From Bacillota bacterium (GTDB lineage Bacteria; Bacillota_B; Desulfitobacteriia; Desulfitobacteriales; Desulfitobacteriaceae), in contig JAJYAS010000185.1 in assembly GCA_021779415.1 (NCBI GenBank), positions 1 through 6,773 on the forward strand: a stretch of DNA of 6,773 nucleotides, in the 5' to 3' direction. Position 1 is the first letter of the stretch, and each line of letters starts with the position of its first letter. Below, piece by piece: positions 1 through 6,773 of the stretch. A program made the position numbers and the translations under genes. The notes under the pieces are model-generated. The model had not been told where the DNA came from, did no database searches, and worked only from the letters and a program-made list of their open reading frames with translations.

Positions 1-13
1 TGCCACGTTTCAT
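1..13 (-). CDS. Start of an unidentified gene (partial, cut by window edge)
   Basis: Only the first codons are visible: ATG followed by codons for Lys-Arg-Gly, then the window ends. The call rests on an AGAGGTGAG ribosome binding site (about 18-26 on the plus strand) a few bases before the ATG, and on the position 80 nt downstream of spoIID on the same strand. In Bacillus and many Clostridia the gene after spoIID is an M23-peptidase-like spoIIQ, which would fit an engulfment pair. That is inference from synteny only, since four residues cannot identify a protein. A run of nine A lies between spoIID and this start, but no hairpin does, so read-through from spoIID is possible. Confidence 0.5.
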
Positions 14-93
14 TCGACTCACCTCTATTCTAGCCTTGCCGAATGATTTTTTTTTAAACAATTCAACTAAATATCTATCATCTCTTCACTAGA

Positions 94-1032
94 TTATTCC
101 ATATGCCCTAGCTTCATCAGCTTTGTCCCTGGATAATAATGTGCCAGTATCCCTTCTACATTCTGATCCTTTTTTGCTAAATCATTGGCTCCCCATTGTG
201 ACATCCCTACTGCATGTCCATTGCCATAGGTTGTAATGGTAAGGTGGTCTGGTTGAATTACCCATTCTAAATCTGTTGAGGCAAGGCCTAGTAAGGTACG
301 AAGTTGGGTAGTTTGGTATACTTTCCCCAACACTCGCACACTCTTAGCCCTTCCAACCGCCGTTCGACTTATAACTTGGAAATCTCCTGAAGTTAAGGCC
401 CGCGGTGAATCTTTAATTGCTAGTTTCTTAAATAGTTCTTGAGATGTCCAAGTCATTGTTTTAAGATAACGTTGTGGATTTTCTTCACCTGAACTTACAT
501 TCTGCAAATATTCTCGGGCTGAACTCCATACTTCTTCCGCTCGCTCGGTGGGCTTTCTTCCGCTACTACAATGGTAAAGAGCATCAATGTAATCCCCTTT
601 TGAAACCAGAACCATTCCGCGCGTAGCGCTCACACCTTTTTGCAATTTATTGTGATACCGCCAGTAGTTAAGCCATCCCCACTTATTTTTCATTTCAGAA
701 TCGGATAACCAAGCCTGTGTAAGAACTGTGGTATCAACGTCATATTTAACATCGGTTGATTTGCTTTGGCTTAACCTTTTGGCAGCATAGGTCCGGGCCG
801 CAATAGCTTGTGCTTTTAGTGCTTCAATCTCAAATTCAGCAGGCATTTCCGCCGCGACTACTCCTACCAGATACTCCTCAAGAGAAAGTGTAACGACCTC
901 TCCATTAGCCATTAAAACACGTATTTGCACATCATTTGTTATTTCATCTTTTTGCCATCGTATAACGCTCCAGGGTATTACAAAAATAATACACAGTGAT
1001 AATCCAATCAGCCACGCCCATTCTTTTTTCAT
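94..1032 (-). CDS. spoIID: Stage II sporulation protein D (SpoIID), engulfment lytic transglycosylase
   Basis: SpoIID cleaves peptidoglycan glycan strands while the mother cell engulfs the forespore, acting with SpoIIM and SpoIIP in the family's known complex. The protein has 312 residues from the ATG at 1032. A short Lys-rich start is followed by a membrane segment at about residues 6-25 that anchors it, and then the SpoIID/LytB domain. Visible hallmarks are the AAEMP motif with the presumed catalytic Glu62, the following KAQAIAARTYA helix (71-83), the YHCSSGRKPTE block with His154-Cys155 (153-163), and the C-terminal GHAVGMSQWGA (272-282) and HYYPGT (298-303) motifs. Nothing looks broken. 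The start was chosen because GGGAGG (1039-1044) sits 6 nt before this ATG; a TTG at 1053 is in frame but lacks a placed ribosome binding site and would add seven residues that overlap the binding site itself. A sigma-E-like promoter lies just upstream, so expression is probably in the mother cell. Confidence 0.95.
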   Translation of the reverse strand: MKKEWAWLIGLSLCIIFVIPWSVIRWQKDEITNDVQIRVLMANGEVVTLSLEEYLVGVVAAEMPAEFEIEALKAQAIAARTYAAKRLSQSKSTDVKYDVDTTVLTQAWLSDSEMKNKWGWLNYWRYHNKLQKGVSATRGMVLVSKGDYIDALYHCSSGRKPTERAEEVWSSAREYLQNVSSGEENPQRYLKTMTWTSQELFKKLAIKDSPRALTSGDFQVISRTAVGRAKSVRVLGKVYQTTQLRTLLGLASTDLEWVIQPDHLTITTYGNGHAVGMSQWGANDLAKKDQNVEGILAHYYPGTKLMKLGHME

Positions 1033-1064
1033 AATTATCCTCCCGCTGTACAAGCGTTTACTTG

Positions 1065-1093
1065 AATCTATGCAGAAGGTATTTAGAATATGG
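1065..1093 (-). promoter_or_regulatory. Sigma-E-type promoter of spoIID
   Basis: On the minus strand CCATATT (1087-1093) is followed after 14 nt by CATAGATT (1065-1072). The Bacillus sigma-E consensus is roughly KMATATT - 13 to 15 nt - CATACAHT, so the -35 box matches at 6 of 7 positions, the -10 box at 7 of 8, and the spacing is right. The predicted transcript start is about 25 nt before the spoIID ATG, just ahead of the GGGAGG ribosome binding site. spoIID is a classic sigma-E gene, so the site fits its gene. No transcription data are available here. Confidence 0.75.
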
Positions 1094-1099
1094 CAGACA

Positions 1100-1158
1100 T
1101 AAAATACTAAAAGGGCAGTCTCAAATAGAAATTTTCTTTCTATTTAAGACTTGCCCTT
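1100..1158 (-). terminator. Intrinsic terminator after murA
   Basis: A long inverted repeat has arms at 1111-1131 and 1137-1158 around a 5-nt loop. The pairing covers about 20 base pairs with one mismatch and one bulged base. On the minus strand the stem ends in GCCCTT and runs into TTAGTATTTTAT, a broken U-tract. It begins 23 nt past the murA stop. In the plus direction the hairpin is followed by mixed sequence, so it acts mainly on murA transcripts. It would stop murA transcription just before the spoIID promoter. Confidence 0.85.
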
Positions 1159-1181
1159 AACTTCTTGAAAACTGTGTTTTG

Positions 1182-2447
1182 TTAAGACACTTCCGTCTCT
1201 TCCTCACGAATAATATTAGCTCCCAAGCGCGAAAGTTTTTCTTCTACTTTCTCGTAGCCCCGATCAATGTGATGAATCCCTCGAATACTTGTTGACCCTT
1301 CAGCCGTCAAGGATGCTAGGATTAAGGCCGCTCCGGCCCGTAAATCAGTTGCAGTTACTGGTGCCGCATTGATGCGCTGAATTCCTTGAACTATTGCACT
1401 CCTACCCTCAATCTTAATATCTGCTCCCATCCGTTTTAACTCATCAACATGCATAAATCGGTTTTCAAAAACAGTTTCTGTAATTAATCCTGTACCCCTT
1501 GCTCGAGTCAAGAACGCCATAAACGGAGCCTGCAGATCTGTGGGAAAACCGGGGTGAACCTGCGTTTTAATGTCCACAGAATTATAGACTCCATCTCCAC
1601 ATATGCGTATACCGTCTCCTTCTTCCACCATATGGATTCCCGCTTCCTCCATTTTGGCAATCAAGGGCTTAAGATGATCTGAAATCACATTTTGGACTAG
1701 AACGTCACCCCCAGTGGCCGCCGCTATAAGTAGATAACTTCCTGCCTCAATGCGATCCGGTATCACGGTATGAGTAGTACCATGAAACTCACGAACTCCC
1801 TCGATATGGATAATACTGGTACCTGCACCACGGACTTTTCCACCCATCTCATTTAAAAAGGTTGCTAAATCAACAATCTCAGGTTCTTGTGCTGAATTCT
1901 CAATCAACGTTGTGCCTTGAGCCATAGAAGCTGCCATCATAATGTTTTGAGTAGCTCCAACGCTAGGGTAGTCCAAATATATACGAGTGCCTTTTAAACC
2001 CTTAGTAGAAACATCTAAGAACCCGTGATCCATTTTGACCTCTGCTCCTAAAGCCTCTAAACCCTTGAGATGCCAATTGATGGGACGTGACCCAATGGCG
2101 CAACCACCAGGGTGCGAAATACGGACATGGCCTTTACGGGCAAGTAGCGGTCCCATCGTGACAATAGATGCCCTCATTTGAGATACAAGGTCGTAAGGTG
2201 CCTCAATACAATCTATCTCACGGGCTTGGATGTTAAGAGTTGAGCCTTTTCGCTCTACTTTTGCACCCAACGCCGAAATAACTCGATTCATGATATTAAC
2301 ATCTAACAAATCCGGAGCGTCATCTAGTTGAATAGGTTCCGCACAGAGTAAACTTGCCGCTATAATGGGAAGTACGGCATTCTTGGCCCCACTTACTGTG
2401 ATCGTTCCTTCAAGCGGTTTGCCGCCTGTAATTGTGAGCTTACTCAA
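1182..2447 (-). CDS. murA: UDP-N-acetylglucosamine 1-carboxyvinyltransferase (MurA)
   Basis: MurA transfers enolpyruvate from phosphoenolpyruvate to UDP-N-acetylglucosamine in the cytoplasm, the first committed step of peptidoglycan synthesis. The 421-residue length is normal for the family. Visible active-site elements are Lys22-Asn23 in SGAKNAVLP, Cys116 in HPGGCAIGSRP (the E. coli Cys115 equivalent and fosfomycin target), Asp304 in HPGFPTDLQAP, the DLRAG motif at 369-373 and Arg396 in HIDRGYEK. Having Cys rather than Asp at 116 predicts a fosfomycin-sensitive enzyme, as inference. The start is a TTG; it is supported by AGGGGGTG (2458-2465) about 10 nt upstream and by the MSKLTITGG beginning, which matches the usual N-terminus. 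The gene lies 108 nt after the ywmB-like gene and may share its transcript; an intrinsic terminator follows. Many Firmicutes carry two murA copies; the neighbourhood (ywmB, spoIID) matches the murAA locus of Bacillus. Confidence 0.97.
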   Translation of the reverse strand: MSKLTITGGKPLEGTITVSGAKNAVLPIIAASLLCAEPIQLDDAPDLLDVNIMNRVISALGAKVERKGSTLNIQAREIDCIEAPYDLVSQMRASIVTMGPLLARKGHVRISHPGGCAIGSRPINWHLKGLEALGAEVKMDHGFLDVSTKGLKGTRIYLDYPSVGATQNIMMAASMAQGTTLIENSAQEPEIVDLATFLNEMGGKVRGAGTSIIHIEGVREFHGTTHTVIPDRIEAGSYLLIAAATGGDVLVQNVISDHLKPLIAKMEEAGIHMVEEGDGIRICGDGVYNSVDIKTQVHPGFPTDLQAPFMAFLTRARGTGLITETVFENRFMHVDELKRMGADIKIEGRSAIVQGIQRINAAPVTATDLRAGAALILASLTAEGSTSIRGIHHIDRGYEKVEEKLSRLGANIIREEETEVS

Positions 2448-2457
2448 ATTCTGAAGA

Positions 2458-2465
2458 CACCCCCT
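2458..2465 (-). promoter_or_regulatory. Ribosome binding site that sets the murA TTG start
   Basis: AGGGGGTG differs from the ideal AGGAGGTG at one base and lies about 10 nt before the TTG at 2447. There is no ATG or GTG at the position expected from the family's N-terminus, so this site is the main support for a TTG start. Confidence 0.7.
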
Positions 2466-2484
2466 GTTCTAGTACTGATTACTT

Positions 2485-2539
2485 TTCGACTTGTTTATAT
2501 TCTCCCTGGAAGGGTATTATTCCTGCTTAAATTCGACTT
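2485..2539 (-). repeat. Pair of AAGTCGAA direct repeats upstream of murA (possible Spo0A boxes)
   Basis: The octamer AAGTCGAA occurs twice on the minus strand (2532-2539 and 2485-2492), 47 nt apart, in the 108-nt gap between the ywmB-like gene and murA. The core AGTCGAA differs by one base from the Spo0A box TGTCGAA. The repeat itself is seen in the sequence; a role as Spo0A sites is a guess, because short matches of this kind arise by chance and no clear sigma-A promoter is visible in the gap. Confidence 0.3.
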
Positions 2540-2555
2540 TTTTCTCCAGATGGCT

Positions 2556-3221
2556 CTAGAATTCTTTCAGCAGAGCCGGAATTGCTAAAACAGTATTTCC
2601 TTCAGTCATTTGTCCACGACTAAGAAGTTGAATATTTATCCTGTCTTTTCCAGCTATAACGTTCGTATCGATGTTTTTCTTGTACCCAGCAATCGAAACT
2701 AGGTTATCTAAGAGAAACCATTGTGATGGAAGAGAATTCGTGTGACTTAAGTAAGCCGAAATATCAATTGCCTCAGGAACCCGTTCATCTAAATAGATTT
2801 GTATACCATTTTTTTTAAGAACAGGAGCCATGGCCGTATACCAAGTATAGATCATGCTTTCCTCAGTTTGATTAATTACCCGATTGCCAGTAAGAGTCGT
2901 AGCAATATTACCACGATTTGTCTGCTGCTCTTTTTGTGTCCATATCCAATCAGACATCGGAAATTGTGTCATTAGATCAATTGGTATTGTCCCATCCTCA
3001 CTCCAAAGTAAAACGCTAACCTCAGCCCCTCTAGCCTGTACCATTCCTGAATTTAATAACAAAGGCACCTCCGAATTAAATGTAGGACCTGGTTGAATGC
3101 TTTGCCGGATGCACTCAACAACAAAGGGATTAATTCCAATTAGCAAAAGGCAACTTATTATCACAATAAATAGATGCCTTTTTAATATATAAGATTTTGT
3201 AATTATTAAACCCATAAACAT
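2556..3221 (-). CDS. YwmB-like protein with N-terminal membrane anchor or signal segment, function unknown
   Basis: This is a 221-residue protein whose function I cannot name. A basic start (Lys9, Lys14, Arg15) is followed by a hydrophobic segment at about residues 16-37, so it is exported or anchored facing outward. No clear lipobox or signal peptidase site is obvious. The rest is a soluble domain of about 180 residues with two cysteines only in or near the membrane segment (24 and 37). The assignment to the YwmB (TATA-box-like fold) family rests on its place directly before murA-spoIID, its size, its membrane segment, and a C-terminal GKDRINIQLLSR stretch (191-202) that resembles the beta strand ending in that family. 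Sequence conservation in the family is low, so this is tentative. An AGAGG ribosome binding site lies only 4 nt before the chosen ATG; the second Met (residue 3) would give a 10-nt spacing and is an equal candidate start. The gene looks AT-richer than the atp genes. Confidence 0.65.
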   Translation of the reverse strand: MFMGLIITKSYILKRHLFIVIISCLLLIGINPFVVECIRQSIQPGPTFNSEVPLLLNSGMVQARGAEVSVLLWSEDGTIPIDLMTQFPMSDWIWTQKEQQTNRGNIATTLTGNRVINQTEESMIYTWYTAMAPVLKKNGIQIYLDERVPEAIDISAYLSHTNSLPSQWFLLDNLVSIAGYKKNIDTNVIAGKDRINIQLLSRGQMTEGNTVLAIPALLKEF

Positions 3222-3334
3222 TATACCTCTTTCTCAACTATATGCACTCCTTTAGTTTTACCAAATAGTGAGAAAGCTAACATGTCTGTGATGATTTTTA
3301 TTCTACTTGCCCCTTGTTAAGAAAAATGGCGGGT

Positions 3335-3354
3335 ACAAACTAAAGTTTAAGTAT
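3335..3354. promoter_or_regulatory. Imperfect dyad in the atpC to ywmB-like gap, possible operator
   Basis: An imperfect palindrome, centred on AAACTAAAGTTT (3338-3349), has outer TAC/GTA ends. On the minus strand it overlaps a lone TATACT hexamer that could be a -10 box for the ywmB-like gene; the only -35 candidate is weak and falls in the U-tract of the atp terminator. The dyad is visible, but the operator role is speculative. No small gene is found in the rest of this 249-nt gap. Confidence 0.2.
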
Positions 3355-3375
3355 AGACATTATTTTCCATATTAT

Positions 3376-3411
3376 ATTAAAAAGAAAAGGGTCCAAATCG
3401 GAACCCTTTTC
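3376..3411 (-). terminator. Intrinsic terminator of the ATP synthase operon
   Basis: A stem of 11 base pairs with one bulge (arms 3384-3394 and 3400-3411) surrounds a 5-nt loop. On the minus strand GGACCCTTTTC is followed by TTTTTAATATAAT, a good U-tract. It lies about 60 nt past the atpC stop and marks the end of the atp transcript. The other direction has a weaker T-rich tail (TTTTCTCGTTT), but there is no plus-strand gene for it to serve. Confidence 0.9.
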
Positions 3412-3470
3412 TCGTTTAAACATTCACGTATAACGAAGCATATCATAACTTTACTTTCAACGTACAATGT

Positions 3471-3881
3471 TTATTTGTTATCACTAGCTGCACTAATTCG
3501 AGCAGCTGCTCGCCGCAATGCATACTCCGCACGTCGTAGGTCGATTTCGTTGGTCCGTGGGGATGACAGGCGTTTCAGAGCACGTTCTTTCGCTTCTACT
3601 GCTCGAGCGAGATCAATCGCTTCACCTAGTTCGACAGTGTCCGCAAGAACCGTCGCAGCATTATCAATGACTTCAACGAATCCGCCCGCAATAGCCGCAC
3701 GCTTGACGTCGCCATTGAGTGTGTAGCGTATGACTCCGATATCCAAGCCTGCAATTAAAGCTGAGTGATTCGGCAAAATCCCTAATTCACCTGCTCCGCC
3801 AGGAAGAACAACAAACTCAACATTTTCTTTCAAGACGTTCCCTTCCGGAGAGACTATTTGGAGTGAGAATGTTCCTGCCAT
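3471..3881 (-). CDS. atpC: ATP synthase F1 subunit epsilon
   Basis: Epsilon is part of the central stalk: it contacts gamma and the c-ring and can inhibit ATP hydrolysis. At 136 residues it has the normal two-domain build, an N-terminal beta sandwich (about 1-84, with the LPGGAGELGILPNHSALIAGL signature at 26-46) and a C-terminal helical hairpin (about 88-132, rich in Ala, Arg and Glu). Residues 89-94 read IDLARA, matching the I/L-D-x-x-R-A ATP-binding motif described for epsilon of thermophilic Bacillus, so nucleotide-dependent regulation is plausible. The ATG lies 3 nt after the atpD stop. Its ribosome binding site (GGGGGA) lies inside the last atpD codons, which suggests translational coupling. 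It is the last gene before the operon terminator. Confidence 0.96.
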   Translation of the reverse strand: MAGTFSLQIVSPEGNVLKENVEFVVLPGGAGELGILPNHSALIAGLDIGVIRYTLNGDVKRAAIAGGFVEVIDNAATVLADTVELGEAIDLARAVEAKERALKRLSSPRTNEIDLRRAEYALRRAAARISAASDNK

Positions 3882-3884
3882 GGA

Positions 3885-5318
<1,434 letters not shown>

Positions 5319-6164
5319 TTATTCTAAGGAAGCTGCTCCCGAGACGATTTCGGATATTTCAGTCGTGATCGCCGCTTGTCGGGCTCTGTTCATGGCCAAC
5401 GACAGCTTGTCAATCATGGTCTTGGCATTATCCGTAGCCGAACTCATTGCCGTCATTCGAGCCCCTTGCTCACTCGCTTTTCCTTCTAGTAACGACCTAA
5501 AGATCTGTGTTTCAACATACTTCGGCAACAGATTGTTCAAAATGTCTTCAGCAGACGGTTCAAAGATATACTGTTTGCCTTGTTTACCTTCAGGTTGATC
5601 GATCGGAAGTAATTTAATTTGCGAGGGCCTCTGGGTCATCGCTGAGACGAATTCAGTATATAAGATATACACCTCGTCTGCTTCGCCCTGCTCATAAAGG
5701 CGAACCACTTCCTGGGCAATCTCTTTGGCCTGGCTATAACTTGGGTCATCCCCGAGTTTCGTATACTCAGCCAAAAACTCAATTTTACCGCGTCGGAAGA
5801 AATCTCGACCTTTGCGGCCTACAGTCACCAACTTAACCGGCTGCTGTGCTTCGGCAATTAGTCCACTGGTCTTACGAATGAGGTTCGCATTGTACCCTCC
5901 GCAGAGACCACCGTCCGATGTTATTAGCACATAAACTACCTTTTGCACTGGCCTTTTTTTCAAGAGTGGATGGATAACATCCACAGGAGCCTGCGCAAGC
6001 CGTTCCAAGACCCCTTGCAATTGGCGGGCATAGGGGCGGGCAGCAATAAGTTTTAGTTGGGCTTTTCTGAGTTTGGCTGCGGAAACCATTTTCATCGCCT
6101 TAGTGATCTGCTGCATATTGCGAACGCTGCGAATCCGACGACGAATATCTTGTGTTCCTGCCAC
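5319..6164 (-). CDS. atpG: ATP synthase F1 subunit gamma
   Basis: Gamma is the rotating central shaft that couples proton (or sodium) flow through Fo to catalysis in beta. The N-terminal helix (RRRIRSVRNMQQITKAMKMV) and the C-terminal helix ending NRARQAAITTEISEIVSGA form the coiled coil inside the alpha/beta ring. Between them lies the Rossmann-like domain with the ITSDGGLCGGYN motif. Length is normal, about 281 residues. There are two GTG candidates. The one at 6164 gives MAGTQDIRRRI, the usual start of the family, but lies 12 nt from the GGAG ribosome binding site. The one at 6173 adds three residues (Met-Asn-Glu) and lies only 3 nt from it. I chose 6164 on family length; the ribosome binding site does not decide. 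The gene follows the atpA stop closely in the same operon. Confidence 0.95.
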   Translation of the reverse strand: MAGTQDIRRRIRSVRNMQQITKAMKMVSAAKLRKAQLKLIAARPYARQLQGVLERLAQAPVDVIHPLLKKRPVQKVVYVLITSDGGLCGGYNANLIRKTSGLIAEAQQPVKLVTVGRKGRDFFRRGKIEFLAEYTKLGDDPSYSQAKEIAQEVVRLYEQGEADEVYILYTEFVSAMTQRPSQIKLLPIDQPEGKQGKQYIFEPSAEDILNNLLPKYVETQIFRSLLEGKASEQGARMTAMSSATDNAKTMIDKLSLAMNRARQAAITTEISEIVSGAASLE

Positions 6165-6188
6165 CTCGTTCACCTACTCCTTTTTATT

Positions 6189-6773
6189 CTAGGCTAAAAA
6201 TCCCTGCTTGAACTCATTAATCGCTTTTTCAAGCTCGGCGATCATTTCCTTGGAGAGCGCCTTCTCAGTTCGAATCTTAGCCAACAGGTCAGCCTTCACG
6301 GAGCGCATGAAGCGCAGGTATTCTTCTTCAAATTTCCCGATTTTGTCTACATCAAGCTCGTCGATAAACCCTTTAACTGCCGCGTAGATTACTACGACTT
6401 CTTCTTCAACAGGCGAAGGTGTATACTGGCCCTGCTTGAGAATTTCCAGTGTCCGCTGACCACGCGTGAGCCGCATTTGGGTGACTTTATCTAAGTCAGA
6501 TCCAAATTGAGCAAAAGCTGCCAACTCACGATAGGAAGCAAGATCCAAACGAAGTTGTCCTGCGACTTGCTTCATCGCTTTAATTTGAGCAGAACCCCCT
6601 ACCCGTGAAACAGAAATACCGACGTTAATGGCAGGCCGGAAGCCGGAGTTGAAGAGGTCTGCTTCAAGAAAGATCTGACCATCTGTGATGGAAATCACAT
6701 TCGTAGGAATGTAAGCTGACATATCTCCTGCTTGAGTCTCGATCACCGGGAGGGCAGTCATTGATCCACCACC
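6189..6773 (-). CDS. atpA: ATP synthase F1 subunit alpha (C-terminal part, cut by window edge)
   Basis: Alpha forms the non-catalytic half of the F1 hexamer and supplies the arginine finger to the beta active site. Only the last 194 residues are present, of roughly 500 in the family. The frame runs open through the right edge, beginning [14 protein letters not shown]. The end of the nucleotide-binding domain is seen, with [15 protein letters not shown] and [12 protein letters not shown]; the Arg in VSRVGG (codon 6603-6605) is the arginine finger equivalent to bovine alpha Arg373. The C-terminal helical domain follows ([13 protein letters not shown] to the end). The internal Met at 6761 is not a start. 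The gene ends in TAG 15-24 nt before the atpG start, depending on which GTG is used. Nothing unusual is seen in the visible part. Confidence 0.97.
   Translation of the reverse strand, partial: GGGSMTALPVIETQAGDMSAYIPTNVISITDGQIFLEADLFNSGFRPAINVGISVSRVGGSAQIKAMKQVAGQLRLDLASYRELAAFAQFGSDLDKVTQMRLTRGQRTLEILKQGQYTPSPVEEEVVVIYAAVKGFIDELDVDKIGKFEEEYLRFMRSVKADLLAKIRTEKALSKEMIAELEKAINEFKQGFLA

Noticed and set aside
26..35. GGCTAGAATA on the minus strand, a full match to the sigma-F -10 pattern, before the partial left-edge gene
   Set aside because: It overlaps the AGAGGTGAG ribosome binding site, so a transcript starting there would lack that site; the nearest -35-like GTTTA is 19 nt away instead of about 15.
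2504..2514. Small hairpin CCCT-loop-AGGG between the ywmB-like gene and murA
   Set aside because: It has only four base pairs and no U-tract on either side, so it is not a credible terminator.
2884..3096. Plus-strand 70-codon frame within the ywmB-like gene
   Set aside because: It is antisense to the better supported gene, with no ribosome binding site or recognisable product.
3298..3306. GTAGAATAA on the minus strand, matching a sigma-H -10 pattern, upstream of the ywmB-like gene
   Set aside because: No sigma-H -35 box is found at the right distance; a 9-nt degenerate match alone is expected by chance.
3307..3726. Plus-strand open frame overlapping the atpC terminator and the 3' half of atpC
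   Set aside because: It is antisense to a clear atpC, has no ribosome binding site, and its Ala/Arg-rich, low-complexity product mirrors the helical end of atpC.

Overview
The window is a stretch of chromosomal core genes, all on the minus strand. It reads in transcription order (right to left) atpA (C-terminal part) - atpG - atpD - atpC, then ywmB-like - murA, then spoIID, and finally the first codons of one more gene at the left edge. It most likely comes from an endospore-forming Firmicute. The reasons are a SpoIID gene with a good sigma-E-type promoter, strong AGGAGG-type ribosome binding sites, frequent GTG/TTG starts, and the gene order atp - ywmB - murA - spoIID that is known from Bacillus and many Clostridia. 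Moderate base composition and the protein style suggest a clostridial lineage such as Desulfosporosinus/Desulfitobacterium. That placement is from memory of the families and was not tested by a search.

Right part (3471-6773): the end of an F-type ATP synthase operon, with the F1 alpha, gamma, beta and epsilon subunits in standard order and gaps of 3-36 nt. It is closed by a strong intrinsic terminator (3376-3411). Beta and epsilon are complete and gamma is complete; alpha is cut by the window edge. The one striking departure is in beta: the Walker A threonine that normally ligates Mg2+ reads isoleucine (ATA).

Middle part (2556-3221 and 1182-2447): a small exported or membrane-anchored YwmB-like protein of unknown function, followed after 108 nt by murA, the first committed enzyme of peptidoglycan synthesis. 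murA ends at a long hairpin terminator (1100-1158).

Left part (1-1094): spoIID has its own sigma-E-like promoter squeezed between the murA terminator and its ribosome binding site. It encodes the engulfment lytic transglycosylase. After an 80-nt gap with no visible terminator, a further reading frame starts with a good ribosome binding site and leaves the window after four codons. By known synteny it could be a spoIIQ/M23-type gene, but too little is visible to say.

I see no mobile element, CRISPR array, tRNA/rRNA or convincing undescribed system. The points worth a second look are the beta P-loop substitution, the compact terminator/sigma-E promoter junction, and a few modest regulatory candidates.
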